The notes under the pieces were generated by a model, which worked only from the letters and a program-made list of their open reading frames with translations, did no database searches and was not told where the DNA came from. Shown piece after piece: positions 53,792 through 62,797 of a DNA stretch of 64,000 nt. The stretch covers positions 49,242-113,241 of the forward strand of contig JAULYZ010000004.1 in the NCBI GenBank assembly GCA_032117595.1, read 5' to 3'. The first letter of the stretch is position 1; the number at the start of each line of letters is the position of its first letter. The stretch is from WLJO01 sp032117595 (GTDB taxonomy: Bacteria > Actinomycetota > Acidimicrobiia > Acidimicrobiales > Ilumatobacteraceae). Position numbers and translations under genes: made by a program.

Positions 53792-54552
53792 TCCGCGAAC
53801 TCGCTGACCGCATCGAGCGCGGCGAGTCGGTGGTGCTCGTCACGGTCGTGCAGACCAACCGATCCGTCCCGCGTCACGCCGGGTCCAAGATGATTGTCCG
53901 TGCCGACGGCAGTACCTCGGGAAGCATCGGTGGCGGCGAGATGGAGGCACGGGTGATCACCGAGGCGCTCGATGCCCTCCGCAACGGGCGACCTCGAGTC
54001 CTACACTTCGAACTTGTCGATCCCAAGCGCGGCGACCCGGGCGTCTGCGGTGGCGACGTGCAGTTGTACCTGGAGCCTTACATGCCGAACGCCACCATCT
54101 ACGTCATCGGATGTGGCCATGTGGGTCGTGCGGTCGTCGATCTGGCACATTGGCTCGGATACCGCGTGGTGGCGTTCGACGACCGCGCCGATCAGGTCAC
54201 CGAAGATCTGCTCCCCCACGCCGATATCCGTCTGCACGGATCCGTTGCTGACGCCCTGGCCGCCCATCCCCCGACGTCGGAGACCCACGTCGTCGTGCTG
54301 ACGCGCAACATGGGGCTGGACCTCGACATCATCCCCGCAGTGCTCGCCACACCCGCTCGCAGCATCGGCCTCATGGGCAGCAACCGCCGCTGGGCAACCA
54401 CACGTGCCGAACTCGAGCGGCGTGGCCTCGCCCCCGACCAACTCGACCGAGTGAGGTCACCGATCGGTATCGAGCTTCACGCCGAGACGCCCGAGGAGAT
54501 CGCCGTGTCGGTGCTCGCCGAGATCGTCGGCAGCCGCCGCGGGGCGCTCTGA
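53776..54552 (+). CDS. xdhC: XdhC/CoxI-family Moco maturation protein
   Basis: 258 residues from GTG 53776. The N-terminal XdhC/CoxI domain has RSVPRHAGSKMIVRADG, GSIGGGEMEARVI and GDPGVCGGDVQLYLEPY with the conserved Cys. The C-terminal Rossmann domain has YVIGCGHVGRAVVDLAHWLG and ends with IGIELHAETPEEIAVSVLAE. XdhC inserts sulfurated Moco into xanthine dehydrogenase-type enzymes. It serves the XdhD homologue and overlaps it by way of the SsnA gene. yqeB follows three bases after. Confidence 0.92.
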   Translation: MEIRLIRELADRIERGESVVLVTVVQTNRSVPRHAGSKMIVRADGSTSGSIGGGEMEARVITEALDALRNGRPRVLHFELVDPKRGDPGVCGGDVQLYLEPYMPNATIYVIGCGHVGRAVVDLAHWLGYRVVAFDDRADQVTEDLLPHADIRLHGSVADALAAHPPTSETHVVVLTRNMGLDLDIIPAVLATPARSIGLMGSNRRWATTRAELERRGLAPDQLDRVRSPIGIELHAETPEEIAVSVLAEIVGSRRGAL

Positions 54553-54555
54553 CAC

Positions 54556-55350
54556 ATGCTCTTCGCCCGGTTCCCTGTCCTCGTCCGGGGAGGCGGAGAC
54601 CTCGGCACAGGAGTCATCCTTCGTCTTCATCGCGCAGGGTTCCCGGTGGTCGTGACCGAACTCGCGCAGCCACTTGCAGTACGGCGTCGCGCTGCGGTGG
54701 CGGGCGCCGTTCTCGACGGTGAGGCTGTGGTCGAGGACATGCGCGCCGTGTTGCATCACGACGTCGATGCTGCTCGCTCGTGTGCTGCCAGCGGTTCGGT
54801 TGCGGTGCTGGTCCACGACGCGCTCCCCGACGTCGGCGCCCGCATCATCGTCGATGCCCGCCTTGCCAAGCGCAATCTCGACACCCGCATCGACGACGCC
54901 GAGCTCGTGATCGCTCTCGGTCCCGGCTTCACCGCGGGGCAGGATTGCCATGCCGTGGTCGAGACCGCGCGCGGGCCCCATCTCGGCCGCGTCCTGCGCA
55001 ACGGTTCTGCGCTCGCCGACACCGGTGTTCCCGATCCGGTCGAGGGACGGGCGAACGAACGTGTCCTCCGGTCGCCGGCAGTTGGAACCGTGCGCTGGGA
55101 GGTCGACATCGGGGCGATCGTCCGCTCTGGCCAGCTCCTCGGTGTCGTCTCCGGTGAGACCATCAGGGCGCCGTTCGACGGTGTAGTGCGCGGGCTCATC
55201 AGCGATCGCGTCCGGGTCGAGGCGGGTCTGAAGATCGGTGACCTCGATCCACGGGTCGATACCCGAGTGGACGAAGTCTCCGACAAAGCGCTCGCCGTCG
55301 GCGGCGGCGTACTCGAGGCGGTGCTGTCGTGGATCTCGGCCAGTACCTGA
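54556..55350 (+). CDS. yqeB: Selenium-dependent molybdenum hydroxylase accessory protein YqeB
   Basis: 264 residues. N-terminal Rossmann-like turn VLVRGGGDLGTGVILRLHRA and PLAVRRRAAVAGAVLDGEAV, VEDMRAV are the YqeB/EF2570 signature; IDDAELVIALGPGFTAGQDC and HAVVETARGPHLGRVL are its central part, and the C-terminal RSPAVGTVRWEVDIGAIVRS resembles a biotinyl-like barrel. Members mark genomes with a labile-selenium hydroxylase and usually selD. It overlaps yqeC by 22 bases. Confidence 0.9.
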   Translation: MLFARFPVLVRGGGDLGTGVILRLHRAGFPVVVTELAQPLAVRRRAAVAGAVLDGEAVVEDMRAVLHHDVDAARSCAASGSVAVLVHDALPDVGARIIVDARLAKRNLDTRIDDAELVIALGPGFTAGQDCHAVVETARGPHLGRVLRNGSALADTGVPDPVEGRANERVLRSPAVGTVRWEVDIGAIVRSGQLLGVVSGETIRAPFDGVVRGLISDRVRVEAGLKIGDLDPRVDTRVDEVSDKALAVGGGVLEAVLSWISAST

Positions 55351-56078
55351 CCGAGCAGGCCGTCCTCGGCGACCGGGAGTTGATCGCCCTCGTGGGCGGC
55401 GGCGGCAAGACCACACTCATGCGCGCTCTCCATGACCACGCCGTGAGTTCCGGTCGCTCGGTCGTTGCCGGAACCACCACGATGGTCTATGCCGCGCAGG
55501 CAGCAGGTCTTCCCGGGTTCCTCGCGTCAAGCCTCGTCGCTCCCGAGACCACCTCCGATCCACTGGTGCGCGCTCCTGCGCCGTCGAAGCTCATCGGGGT
55601 CCGTCCCGAGGAGGTCGACGCCGAGTTCGCCTCGGGACGCTTCGATCTGGTGGTGGTGGAGGCTGATGGCTCCCGCGGCAAGGTGGTGAAGGCACCCGCC
55701 GAACACGAACCACCCATCCCCTCACTCTCGACCCTCGTGCTCGACGTGGTGGGGGCCGACTGCATCAATCGCGTGATCGAGGACGTCGCCCATCGTCCGA
55801 TGCTCGTGGCGGCAGTGTGCGGTTGCGGGCCGTACGAGCGACTGACGCCAACCCGCCTCGCCCGTCTCGTCACGAGCGAACGCGGCGGCCACAAGAACGT
55901 TCCGGCAGGAGCACGATTTGCGCTCGTCCTCACGCGGACCGGCCCGCGACAGGCCGACGCTGCCGCGGAGTTGTCGTCGCTCCTCACCGCAAGCGGTGTT
56001 CAGGTGATCGTGCTCCCCCGCCTCCCGGACGCCGAGGGATACGAACGGGAAACGGGCACCGTCCCGGGCGCTGACTAG
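55329..56078 (+). CDS. yqeC: Selenium-dependent molybdenum hydroxylase accessory protein YqeC
   Basis: 249 residues from GTG 55329. P-loop IALVGGGGKTTLMRALHDHA, switch VVAGTTTMV, VVVEADGSRGKVVKAPAEHE and PPIPSLSTLVLDVVGAD are the YqeC signature. The family is predicted, not shown, to be an NTPase in formation of the selenium-containing molybdenum hydroxylase. Last gene of the core cluster; the next gene is ten bases away and may still be in the transcript. Confidence 0.9.
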   Translation: MDLGQYLTEQAVLGDRELIALVGGGGKTTLMRALHDHAVSSGRSVVAGTTTMVYAAQAAGLPGFLASSLVAPETTSDPLVRAPAPSKLIGVRPEEVDAEFASGRFDLVVVEADGSRGKVVKAPAEHEPPIPSLSTLVLDVVGADCINRVIEDVAHRPMLVAAVCGCGPYERLTPTRLARLVTSERGGHKNVPAGARFALVLTRTGPRQADAAAELSSLLTASGVQVIVLPRLPDAEGYERETGTVPGAD

Positions 56079-56088
56079 CCTGACTGAG

Positions 56089-57063
56089 GTGTTTGCTGCC
56101 AGCGTCAACTTGATCCCTGAGGACACCGTCGGTCGCCTGGTCGAACTCGGTGTCCTCGCCGAGGAGCTCGGGTTCGACCGTTGCTGGGTCTACGACGAGG
56201 GTCTCGCCACCCGCGACGTGTACATCACGCTCGCTGCGATTGCGTCGAGAACTGTGCGGATCCGAATCGGAACCGGAATCACCAATCCCTACACACGCCA
56301 TCCGGCCACGACTGCTGCCACGATTGCATCGCTCGACGAGCTCAGCGGCGGGAGAGCCTTTCTGGGGCTCGGTGCAGGCGGGAGCCTCACGCTCGGCCCC
56401 CTCGCGATCGAGCGGAGCCAACCGCTCAGGTCTGTCCGGGACGTTCTCGATGCATGTCGTTCCTTGCTCGATGGGCAGACGGTCTCGATGACCACCCCGT
56501 TGTTCGAACTCCGCAACGCCCGACTCGGATTCCCCTGTCGGGCGGGAATCGAGATCTGGGTCGCAGGTCGGGGACCAAAGATGCTGGCCCTCGGCGGCAC
56601 TCGAGCTGATGGCGTGATGCTCGACTTCATCAACAAGCCCGACATCGGCGCATCGGTGGCGCGAGTGCGTGAGGCCGCCGCCGCTGCGGGACGTCGGCCC
56701 AAGATCTGCTATTCGACCATGATCATCACGGACGATGCCGCCATGGCGCAGACCAAGCCGCACATGACCTACCGACTTGTCGACTCGCCGCCCGAGGTGA
56801 AGGAGGCCTTGGGCATCAGTCCCGCCGACGTCGAACGAATCCGCACTGCGATGACCGACGGTCTCCATGCTGCGGCGGAGCACGTGCGGGAGGAATGGGT
56901 GCTTCCCTTCGTCATCGCAGGAACAGTCTCGGAGTGCGCCGAGGAGTTGTCGCGACTCATGGAACAGAGCGCTCTCGACGAGTTTCTGCTCCCCGTCCTC
57001 GACCTGCACGAGGCTGAGCCACTCATGCGCGCCGTCGCCGACGTGGTTGCGAGGGCTCGCTGA
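56089..57063 (+). CDS. LLM-class flavin/F420-dependent oxidoreductase
   Basis: 324 residues from GTG 56089. LVELGVLAEELGFDRCWVYD, VRIRIGTGITNPYTRHPATT and RAFLGLGAGGSLTLGPLAI are the luciferase-like barrel motifs, with the TNPYTRHP turn typical of F420-dependent mer-like enzymes. IEIWVAGRGPKMLALGGTRA follows. Substrate is unknown. It follows yqeC by ten bases and overlaps the dipeptidase gene by TGATG. Confidence 0.85.
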   Translation: MFAASVNLIPEDTVGRLVELGVLAEELGFDRCWVYDEGLATRDVYITLAAIASRTVRIRIGTGITNPYTRHPATTAATIASLDELSGGRAFLGLGAGGSLTLGPLAIERSQPLRSVRDVLDACRSLLDGQTVSMTTPLFELRNARLGFPCRAGIEIWVAGRGPKMLALGGTRADGVMLDFINKPDIGASVARVREAAAAAGRRPKICYSTMIITDDAAMAQTKPHMTYRLVDSPPEVKEALGISPADVERIRTAMTDGLHAAAEHVREEWVLPFVIAGTVSECAEELSRLMEQSALDEFLLPVLDLHEAEPLMRAVADVVARAR

Positions 57064-57791
57064 TGCCTGCCCCCGCCGGACACGGACCCGGCCGCTTCCT
57101 GCTTCCCTGCTATACCGAGCCCGCCGACACGGTGGTCCATCGCTGCAGTTTCTCGTTCACCGAAGCTTCCCCGTTACCCGAGCTCCACGACCCGGTCTAC
57201 CCAGATGTTGTCGATCCGAGTTCCGACCCTCTGGTGCCGCTGCATCACCGTAGGGTTCGTGTGCTCTCGAACTACTGGCACGCCGGTTGGGATCAGGCGG
57301 TGCCAACGACGTGGATGCGAGCAGAAGCACTCGACCGCCTCGGTTACGTGGCAGAGGGGCTGCCGGACCGCCTTGGCCTCGCCGTGTTCGACGCATGGCG
57401 CCCGTTGCCGCTCCAAGCGGAGTTGTATGAGGCGGCGTACGACGAGCCCGGACTCCCGGCCGGATATGTCGCCGAGCCGATTGCCGATCCGCGTACACCA
57501 CCCCCGCATCTCACCGGGGGCACGGTGGATCTCACGCTCACTCTCGACGGCACGCCGCTTGCGCTGGGAACCGGCTTCGACGACTTCACTGACCGGGCTG
57601 CGGCACGGTCGTTGGAGGACGAGCCGGGCGCCGCTCGGGAGTTGCGTCGGGTGCTGTACCACCACATGCGCCGCGGGGGCTTCGTGGTACTGCACTGCGA
57701 GTGGTGGCACTTCGAGTTCGGCACGCGCCGTTGGGCAGCCATCACCGGGGGTCAGCCCCTGTACGGTCCGGCTTCACCCCCGATTGCGTAA
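57063..57791 (+). CDS. VanX-like D-Ala-D-Ala dipeptidase (peptidase M15D)
   Basis: 242 residues. M15D zinc site: PPHLTGGTVDLTL (His and Asp ligands; VanX has SxHxxGxAxD) and HCEWWHFEFGTRR, with the catalytic Glu and third ligand His. LGLAVFDAWRPLPLQAEL carries the conserved Arg. It splits D-alanyl-D-alanine in cell-wall turnover or, in other hosts, glycopeptide resistance; vanH/vanA partners are not nearby, so turnover is more likely. Ser of SxH is replaced by Pro. Confidence 0.87.
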   Translation: MPAPAGHGPGRFLLPCYTEPADTVVHRCSFSFTEASPLPELHDPVYPDVVDPSSDPLVPLHHRRVRVLSNYWHAGWDQAVPTTWMRAEALDRLGYVAEGLPDRLGLAVFDAWRPLPLQAELYEAAYDEPGLPAGYVAEPIADPRTPPPHLTGGTVDLTLTLDGTPLALGTGFDDFTDRAAARSLEDEPGAARELRRVLYHHMRRGGFVVLHCEWWHFEFGTRRWAAITGGQPLYGPASPPIA

Positions 57792-57832
57792 AGCACGTCT
57801 GTCGGCGCCAATAACACGCGTATCGTTGACCC

Positions 57833-59785
57833 ATGCCGACCGTCGCCTCCTGGGAATCCCATGGCTTCCTGCGCGTGGCCGTCGTGTCGCCCGACCTCGT
57901 CGTGGCCCACCTCGAGCACAACACACGCTCGCTCATTGCAGCGTGCGAGCGGGCCGCACAGGATGGTGCTCGCATCGTCGTCACACCTGAGCTGGGGGTT
58001 ACCGGGTACACCATCGGTGACCTCTTCACCCAGCAGGTCGTGATCACCGCTGCGTGGGATGCCGTGCACTCCATCGCTGCGAACCTCGCTCACCATGACT
58101 CGATCTTCGTCGTGGGCCTGCCGGTGCGCGCCACCGATGCTCGCCTGTACAACTGCGCAGCCGTGGTGTGCCACGGCGAAGTCAGGGCGCTCGTTCCCAA
58201 GCAGTACCTCCCGAACCGCGCTGAGTTCTACGAGGACCGCTGGTTCAGCAGGGCCCTTGATCGCACGCTGCCCCACGAACACCGAGGAATCCCGTTCGGA
58301 ACCGATCTCGTCATCGGGTTCGGGGACCATGTCTCCATCGGCATCGAGATCTGCGAGGACCTCTGGGGGCCCCAGCCCCCGAGCGGCCGACTCGCCCTCG
58401 CCGGAGCCAACGTGATCGCCAACCCCAGTTCCTCACCAGAAGCACTCGGCAAGTCCGAGTACCGCCGCGACCTCGTACGTCAGCAGTCAGCCCGCTGTCT
58501 TGCTGCGTACCTCTACGCCGGGTCCGGCCCGGGCGAGAGCACCACCGACCTCGTCTTCGGGGGCCACTCGCTCATCTGCGAGAACGGCGTCGTCCTCGCA
58601 GAGACGAACCGCTTCCGCTTCGACACCCAGATCGCAGTTGCCGATATCGACCTCATGGTCCTCGCTCACGAGCGAAACACGAACTCGAGTTTCTCTGCGG
58701 GGAGCGCACCGAGTGTCCGCCGGATCCAGATCACTCCGCGGGGGCCGAACAGCGCTCACGGGGCCCTTCGACGCCGCATCGAGCCCACCCCCTTCGTCCC
58801 CACGAGCCATGAGGACCGGGACCGCAACTGCGAAGAGATCTTCTCGATCCAGGCCACCGGACTCGCCAAGCGGATTCGTCACACACAGTCCCGCACCGCG
58901 ATCATCGGCATCAGCGGCGGTCTCGACTCCACCCTTGCGCTCCTCGTTGCCGCACGCTCCATGCAGATCCTCCAGCGGCCGCTTTCCGACGTGATCGCAG
59001 TCACCATGCCGGGCTTCGGGACGACCGACCGCACGTACACCAACGCCCTCGCCCTCATGCGGGGCCTCGGCGCCACAGTTCGCGAGATTCCCATCGCCGA
59101 AGCGGTGTCGGCCCACTTCGACGACATCGGACACGACCCTGCCTCGCACGACGTGGTCTACGAGAATGCCCAGGCGCGCGAGCGAACCCAGATCCTCATG
59201 GACCTCGGCAATGAGCTCGGGGGCCTCGTGGTCGGCACCGGCGACCTCAGCGAGGCGGCACTCGGCTGGATGACGTTCAACGGCGACCACATGAGCATGT
59301 ACCACGTGAACGCAGGCGTACCCAAGACGCTCGTTCGGCACCTCGTCTCGTGGGCGGCGGAACAGTCGTACTTCGCCACGGTGTCTGCCACGCTCCACGA
59401 CATTGTCGACACGCCGATCACGCCCGAGCTACTCCCCTTGCGTGACGGAGCACTGGTCCAACACACCGAGGAGATCGTCGGTCCGTACGACCTGCATGAC
59501 TTCTTCCTGTTCCACACCGTGAGGTACGGCTCGGCACCCTCGCGGGTCGTGGCACTTGCCGAAATCGCCTTCGCAGGCCGACATGACCGACCCACCATCA
59601 TCCGCTGGCTGGAGGTCTTCCTCCGACGGTTCTTCTCGCAGCAGTTCAAGCGTTCATCGATGCCCGACGGGCCCAAAGTGGGGTCGGTGGCGCTGAGTCC
59701 CCGTGGTGATTGGCGGATGCCGAGCGACGCGTCGTCGGCGTCGTGGCTGGCCGAACTCGAGGCGATCAGCCGAGCAGGGGCCTGA
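57833..59785 (+). CDS. nadE: Glutamine-dependent NAD+ synthetase
   Basis: 650 residues. N-terminal nitrilase-type glutaminase: Glu in TPELGVTGYT, Lys in VPKQYLPN, Cys in GIEICEDLW. C-terminal synthetase: P-loop GISGGLDSTLALL and GNELGGLVVGTGDLSEAALG, WMTFNGDHMSMYHVNAGVPK. It makes NAD+ from deamido-NAD+, ATP and glutamine-derived ammonia. Length is that of the two-domain glutamine-dependent form found in actinobacteria (NadE of Mycobacterium). It overlaps the convergent LLM gene by 20 bases. Confidence 0.96.
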   Translation: MPTVASWESHGFLRVAVVSPDLVVAHLEHNTRSLIAACERAAQDGARIVVTPELGVTGYTIGDLFTQQVVITAAWDAVHSIAANLAHHDSIFVVGLPVRATDARLYNCAAVVCHGEVRALVPKQYLPNRAEFYEDRWFSRALDRTLPHEHRGIPFGTDLVIGFGDHVSIGIEICEDLWGPQPPSGRLALAGANVIANPSSSPEALGKSEYRRDLVRQQSARCLAAYLYAGSGPGESTTDLVFGGHSLICENGVVLAETNRFRFDTQIAVADIDLMVLAHERNTNSSFSAGSAPSVRRIQITPRGPNSAHGALRRRIEPTPFVPTSHEDRDRNCEEIFSIQATGLAKRIRHTQSRTAIIGISGGLDSTLALLVAARSMQILQRPLSDVIAVTMPGFGTTDRTYTNALALMRGLGATVREIPIAEAVSAHFDDIGHDPASHDVVYENAQARERTQILMDLGNELGGLVVGTGDLSEAALGWMTFNGDHMSMYHVNAGVPKTLVRHLVSWAAEQSYFATVSATLHDIVDTPITPELLPLRDGALVQHTEEIVGPYDLHDFFLFHTVRYGSAPSRVVALAEIAFAGRHDRPTIIRWLEVFLRRFFSQQFKRSSMPDGPKVGSVALSPRGDWRMPSDASSASWLAELEAISRAGA

Positions 59786-60914
59786 CCTCTTCGGCGTACC
59801 GCTGCATCTGTTCCTCGGCCTTCTCATAGGTGTCGCCGGGGAAGTGCGGATAAATCGTCATGTGCTTGAGCGAGAGCCGCTCCTTGTACTCGGCGATCCC
59901 GGCAGCAACTTCCTCGGGCGTGCCGATGATCCACACCTTCTGGTCGACGGATTCCTCCAGCGTCGGGATGAGACCGGCTGGTGCCGGTTTGCCGTCCTTG
60001 CCCATGTAGCCCTTCGACCAGCCGTACGGCCCGAGGAATTTCCAGTACTCGTCGTGTCCGTTGCGGGCGGTGCGCCAGGCAGCTTCGTGGGTGTCCTCGA
60101 TGCGGATGTTGAGCACCAAGTTGCGCTTCTCGCCGGGGGCGAGCACGCCGTGGTGCTGCTCCCAGACTTCCTGAAACTTGTCCCAGCGCTGGCGGATGAA
60201 CTCGTGATGCATCAGCCAGAACACGCCACCAAAGCCTCGCTCGGGCACGTGCTGGAGCGTGGGCGGCGAGGTGATGGCCTGCCAGACCTCATACGGATAC
60301 AGGGGTCGGGGCACCAGCGTGAGGTGCTCGACGAAGCCCCCACGATCGGGGATGCCCGGCGGCGGGAAGTCGTAGTACTTGCCGTGGTAGCTGAACGTCT
60401 CGTTCTCGAACGCAGTGAGCACCACGTCCATCGCCTCGTCCATCATCTCCCGGTTGATGCGGTCGGCGTCGGCCTGATCGGGGTTGTCGAACGAGCCCAC
60501 CTTGGTACCGAGGGCCTGTGCCTCCCGCGGCACCGTGCCCCGAGCCACGCCGAGCACCCCACGGCCGCCCGAGAGGTTGTGCATCATGGCGAAGTCCTCG
60601 GCGAAACGCAGCGGGTGCCACTGCGGGATCACGTGGAACATCGCTCCAATCTTGATACGTGAGGTGCGCTCGGCGAGTGCCACACCGAACAACAGGCCGT
60701 TCGGCACCACCTCGTAGCCCTCGTACTGGAAGTGATGCTCCGTCAGCTGAAAGACATCGAAACCGAGCCGCTCGGCGGCAACTCCCATGTCGAGCAGCCG
60801 CATGGCCGCATGCCACATCTCTTTCTGGGTGTAGCGGCGGTCGGTGGGCTTGGGCGGGCCGGCGCCGGCATCGTCCATCTCCACCGCACCGAACATGAAG
60901 ACTCCGGTTTCCAT
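59766..60914 (-). CDS. LLM-class flavin-dependent monooxygenase-like protein
   Basis: 382 residues. VAAERLGFDVFQLTEHHFQY, IKIGAMFHVIPQWHPLRFAE, LSGGRGVLGVARGTVPREAQ and a long insertion (about 140-210) are typical of the alkanal/nitrilotriacetate monooxygenase-like LLM group. It is downstream of an ABC permease gene (42 bases) and the ATPase gene, the layout of ssu/tau/NTA uptake-and-cleavage operons, so it may attack the imported compound. Substrate is unknown. Confidence 0.86.
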   Translation of the reverse strand: METGVFMFGAVEMDDAGAGPPKPTDRRYTQKEMWHAAMRLLDMGVAAERLGFDVFQLTEHHFQYEGYEVVPNGLLFGVALAERTSRIKIGAMFHVIPQWHPLRFAEDFAMMHNLSGGRGVLGVARGTVPREAQALGTKVGSFDNPDQADADRINREMMDEAMDVVLTAFENETFSYHGKYYDFPPPGIPDRGGFVEHLTLVPRPLYPYEVWQAITSPPTLQHVPERGFGGVFWLMHHEFIRQRWDKFQEVWEQHHGVLAPGEKRNLVLNIRIEDTHEAAWRTARNGHDEYWKFLGPYGWSKGYMGKDGKPAPAGLIPTLEESVDQKVWIIGTPEEVAAGIAEYKERLSLKHMTIYPHFPGDTYEKAEEQMQRYAEEVRPLLG

Positions 60915-60956
60915 CGTTCCTCCGGGGTGTCGACCGTGGTGATTGCTGTGGGGGTG

Positions 60957-61838
60957 CTACTTCTTGCCGCGTGTGGACGGTGCCCACTTGCCGGCAACGC
61001 GGTTGGCGAGCCATCCGAAGAAGACGAACACTGCGACGCCGAGCACACACGACAGGATCACGGCTGCAAGGAGCTTTTCGCCCTCGATCCGGGCGACGTA
61101 TCGCTTGAGCAACTGCCCAATACCGATGTCGCCCTTACCGAAGAAGAAGTCTCCGACAATTGCCCCGATCACCGAGAGACCCGCGGAGATTCGCAGACCG
61201 GCAAAGATCGCCGGAAGGGCGGCCGGGAACATCACCTTGCGGATCCGGGTGAGTCGTCCTGCGCCGTGCAGCGTCATCAGGTCGTGCAATCCGGATTCGG
61301 CAGACAACAGACCGAACAGCGTGTTCACGATGATCGGGAAGATGGCGATGATCACGCACACCACGATCCGGGAACTCCTCCCGTACCCGAACCAGAATCC
61401 GATGAGCGGAACGATGGCAAGGATGGGAATGGCCTGGAGCATGACGAAGTACGGGAAGAACGCCCTCTCGAGCATCTTGGCCTGACTCATGATGATGGCC
61501 AGCGTGAACCCGAGTGCGATGGCGATGAGAAGGCCCCAGAACGCAACGCGACCACTCGACCACAGCCCCTTGAACATCTCCGACAGCGTCTCGGAATCTG
61601 CGAAGCCCTCCTCCCACACCCGATGAGGAGGCTGAAGCAGGAATCGCCGCTTGGGCTCGAGGATCGCATAACTGATGAAGTACCAGAGTCCGATCGTTGC
61701 GGCACCGACGAGGAAGGGGGGCACGACAACCCGCCAGATGGCCTCGCGCTTGGCCTTGTACGACACCTCGGGTTCGAGGTCGGGACTCGTCACCGCAACG
61801 GCAGCGGCGGGGGCAGGCGACTCGATGTCGGTGCTCAT
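60957..61838 (-). CDS. ABC transporter permease (SsuC/TauC-like)
   Basis: 293 residues, six or so membrane segments (VPPFLVGAATIGLWYFISYA; VAFWGLLIAIALGFTLAIIM; YFVMLQAIPILAIVPLIGFW). The ABC permease EAA-like loop is LHGAGRLTRIRKVMFPAALP before IFAGLRISAGLSVIGAIVG. It is the membrane part of an importer for small molecules such as sulfonates, taurine or pyrimidine precursors. Its ATG overlaps the stop of the ATPase gene (ATGA). Confidence 0.92.
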   Translation of the reverse strand: MSTDIESPAPAAAVAVTSPDLEPEVSYKAKREAIWRVVVPPFLVGAATIGLWYFISYAILEPKRRFLLQPPHRVWEEGFADSETLSEMFKGLWSSGRVAFWGLLIAIALGFTLAIIMSQAKMLERAFFPYFVMLQAIPILAIVPLIGFWFGYGRSSRIVVCVIIAIFPIIVNTLFGLLSAESGLHDLMTLHGAGRLTRIRKVMFPAALPAIFAGLRISAGLSVIGAIVGDFFFGKGDIGIGQLLKRYVARIEGEKLLAAVILSCVLGVAVFVFFGWLANRVAGKWAPSTRGKK

Positions 61839-62581
61839 GAGTGGGCTCCTCGGAGTGCGTGGCTGATCTGACCGCTCAGGCGGGCGAACTCGGGGTCGAA
61901 ACGGATTTCCGGGCTGCGGGGGTACGCGAAGGGGACTTCGAACTCCGCGACGATCCGACCCGGACGGGCCGACATCACCAACACCTTCGTGGAAAGAAAC
62001 ACCGCTTCGCTGATGGAGTGGGTAATGAAGAGTCCGCCGAACTGCTCGCGCTCGAAGAGTCGCAGCGTCTCCTCATTGAGGTGCTCGCGGGTGATCTCGT
62101 CGACGGCGCCAAACGGCTCGTCGAAGAGGAACAGCGGCGGCGACAGGGTGAGGGTCCGTGCGAGCGATGCGCGCATCTTCATACCGCCCGACAACGAACG
62201 CGGGTAGTGCTTCTCGAATCCGGTCAGGCGAACGGTCTCGATGGCCTTCTTGGCGAGGTCCTTGCGCTCGGCCTTCGGTATGCCGTGCAACTCGGCCAAC
62301 AACTCGACGTTGCGCTGGACCGTACGCCATGGCATGAGCGTGGCGTCCTGGAACACGTAGCCAACGCGTTCGCTCTCGAGCACTACCTCGCCGGAGGACT
62401 GTTCGAGCAGTCCGGTTGCGATCTTCAGGAGGGTCGACTTGCCGCACCCCGACGGCCCGACGATGGTGATGAACTCACCCCGGGCCACGTCGAACGAGAC
62501 GTTCGTGAGCGCCCGAGTGCCGTCCGGAAAGGTCATGGAGATGTTCCGGAAGGACACCGCTGCATTGACCGATGTGCTCAC
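61835..62581 (-). CDS. ABC transporter ATP-binding protein (SsuB/TauB-like)
   Basis: 248 residues from GTG 62581; a GTG at 62647 would add 22 residues without homology-like sequence. Walker A GPSGCGKSTLLK, Q-loop VFQDATLMPWRT, signature LSGGMKMRASLAR, Walker B LFLFDEPFGAVDE and switch His in FITHSISEAV are all intact. It drives the permease at 60957. The divergent lipoprotein gene at 62798 is its binding protein. Confidence 0.92.
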   Translation of the reverse strand: MSTSVNAAVSFRNISMTFPDGTRALTNVSFDVARGEFITIVGPSGCGKSTLLKIATGLLEQSSGEVVLESERVGYVFQDATLMPWRTVQRNVELLAELHGIPKAERKDLAKKAIETVRLTGFEKHYPRSLSGGMKMRASLARTLTLSPPLFLFDEPFGAVDEITREHLNEETLRLFEREQFGGLFITHSISEAVFLSTKVLVMSARPGRIVAEFEVPFAYPRSPEIRFDPEFARLSGQISHALRGAHS

Positions 62582-62797
62582 CTGTCTCGACCCCTGTTTC
62601 CCGCTCGCCCGCCTGGAGAAGCGTTCGTTATTGGTACCAGCAGACACGTTTCAGAAGTGTTTCCACCTTGTGACCGCTTGACTTTTTAGACGAATCCGCC
62701 GAGCCAGCCGTGCCTCTCGCGGTACCCTAGCAAACCTCAACCGTCCGCTAGCGACCGCTGTCGGACGTCACCAAACATCCACATGAAGGGGGAGTTC
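62582..62797. other. Divergent intergenic region of the ABC transporter
   Basis: 216 bases between the ATPase and the binding-protein genes. It must hold both promoters, but I could not assign a -35/-10 pair with usual spacing. Only the ribosome site AAGGGGGAG before 62798 is clear. Confidence 0.5.

Noticed and set aside
57063..57791. VanX-like gene as part of a vancomycin-resistance operon
   Set aside because: No vanH, vanA or vanRS genes are near; neighbours are an LLM enzyme gene and nadE.
62678..62728. TTGACT and TACCCT as a promoter pair before the binding-protein gene
   Set aside because: The spacing is far from 16-19 bases, so they cannot be one promoter.
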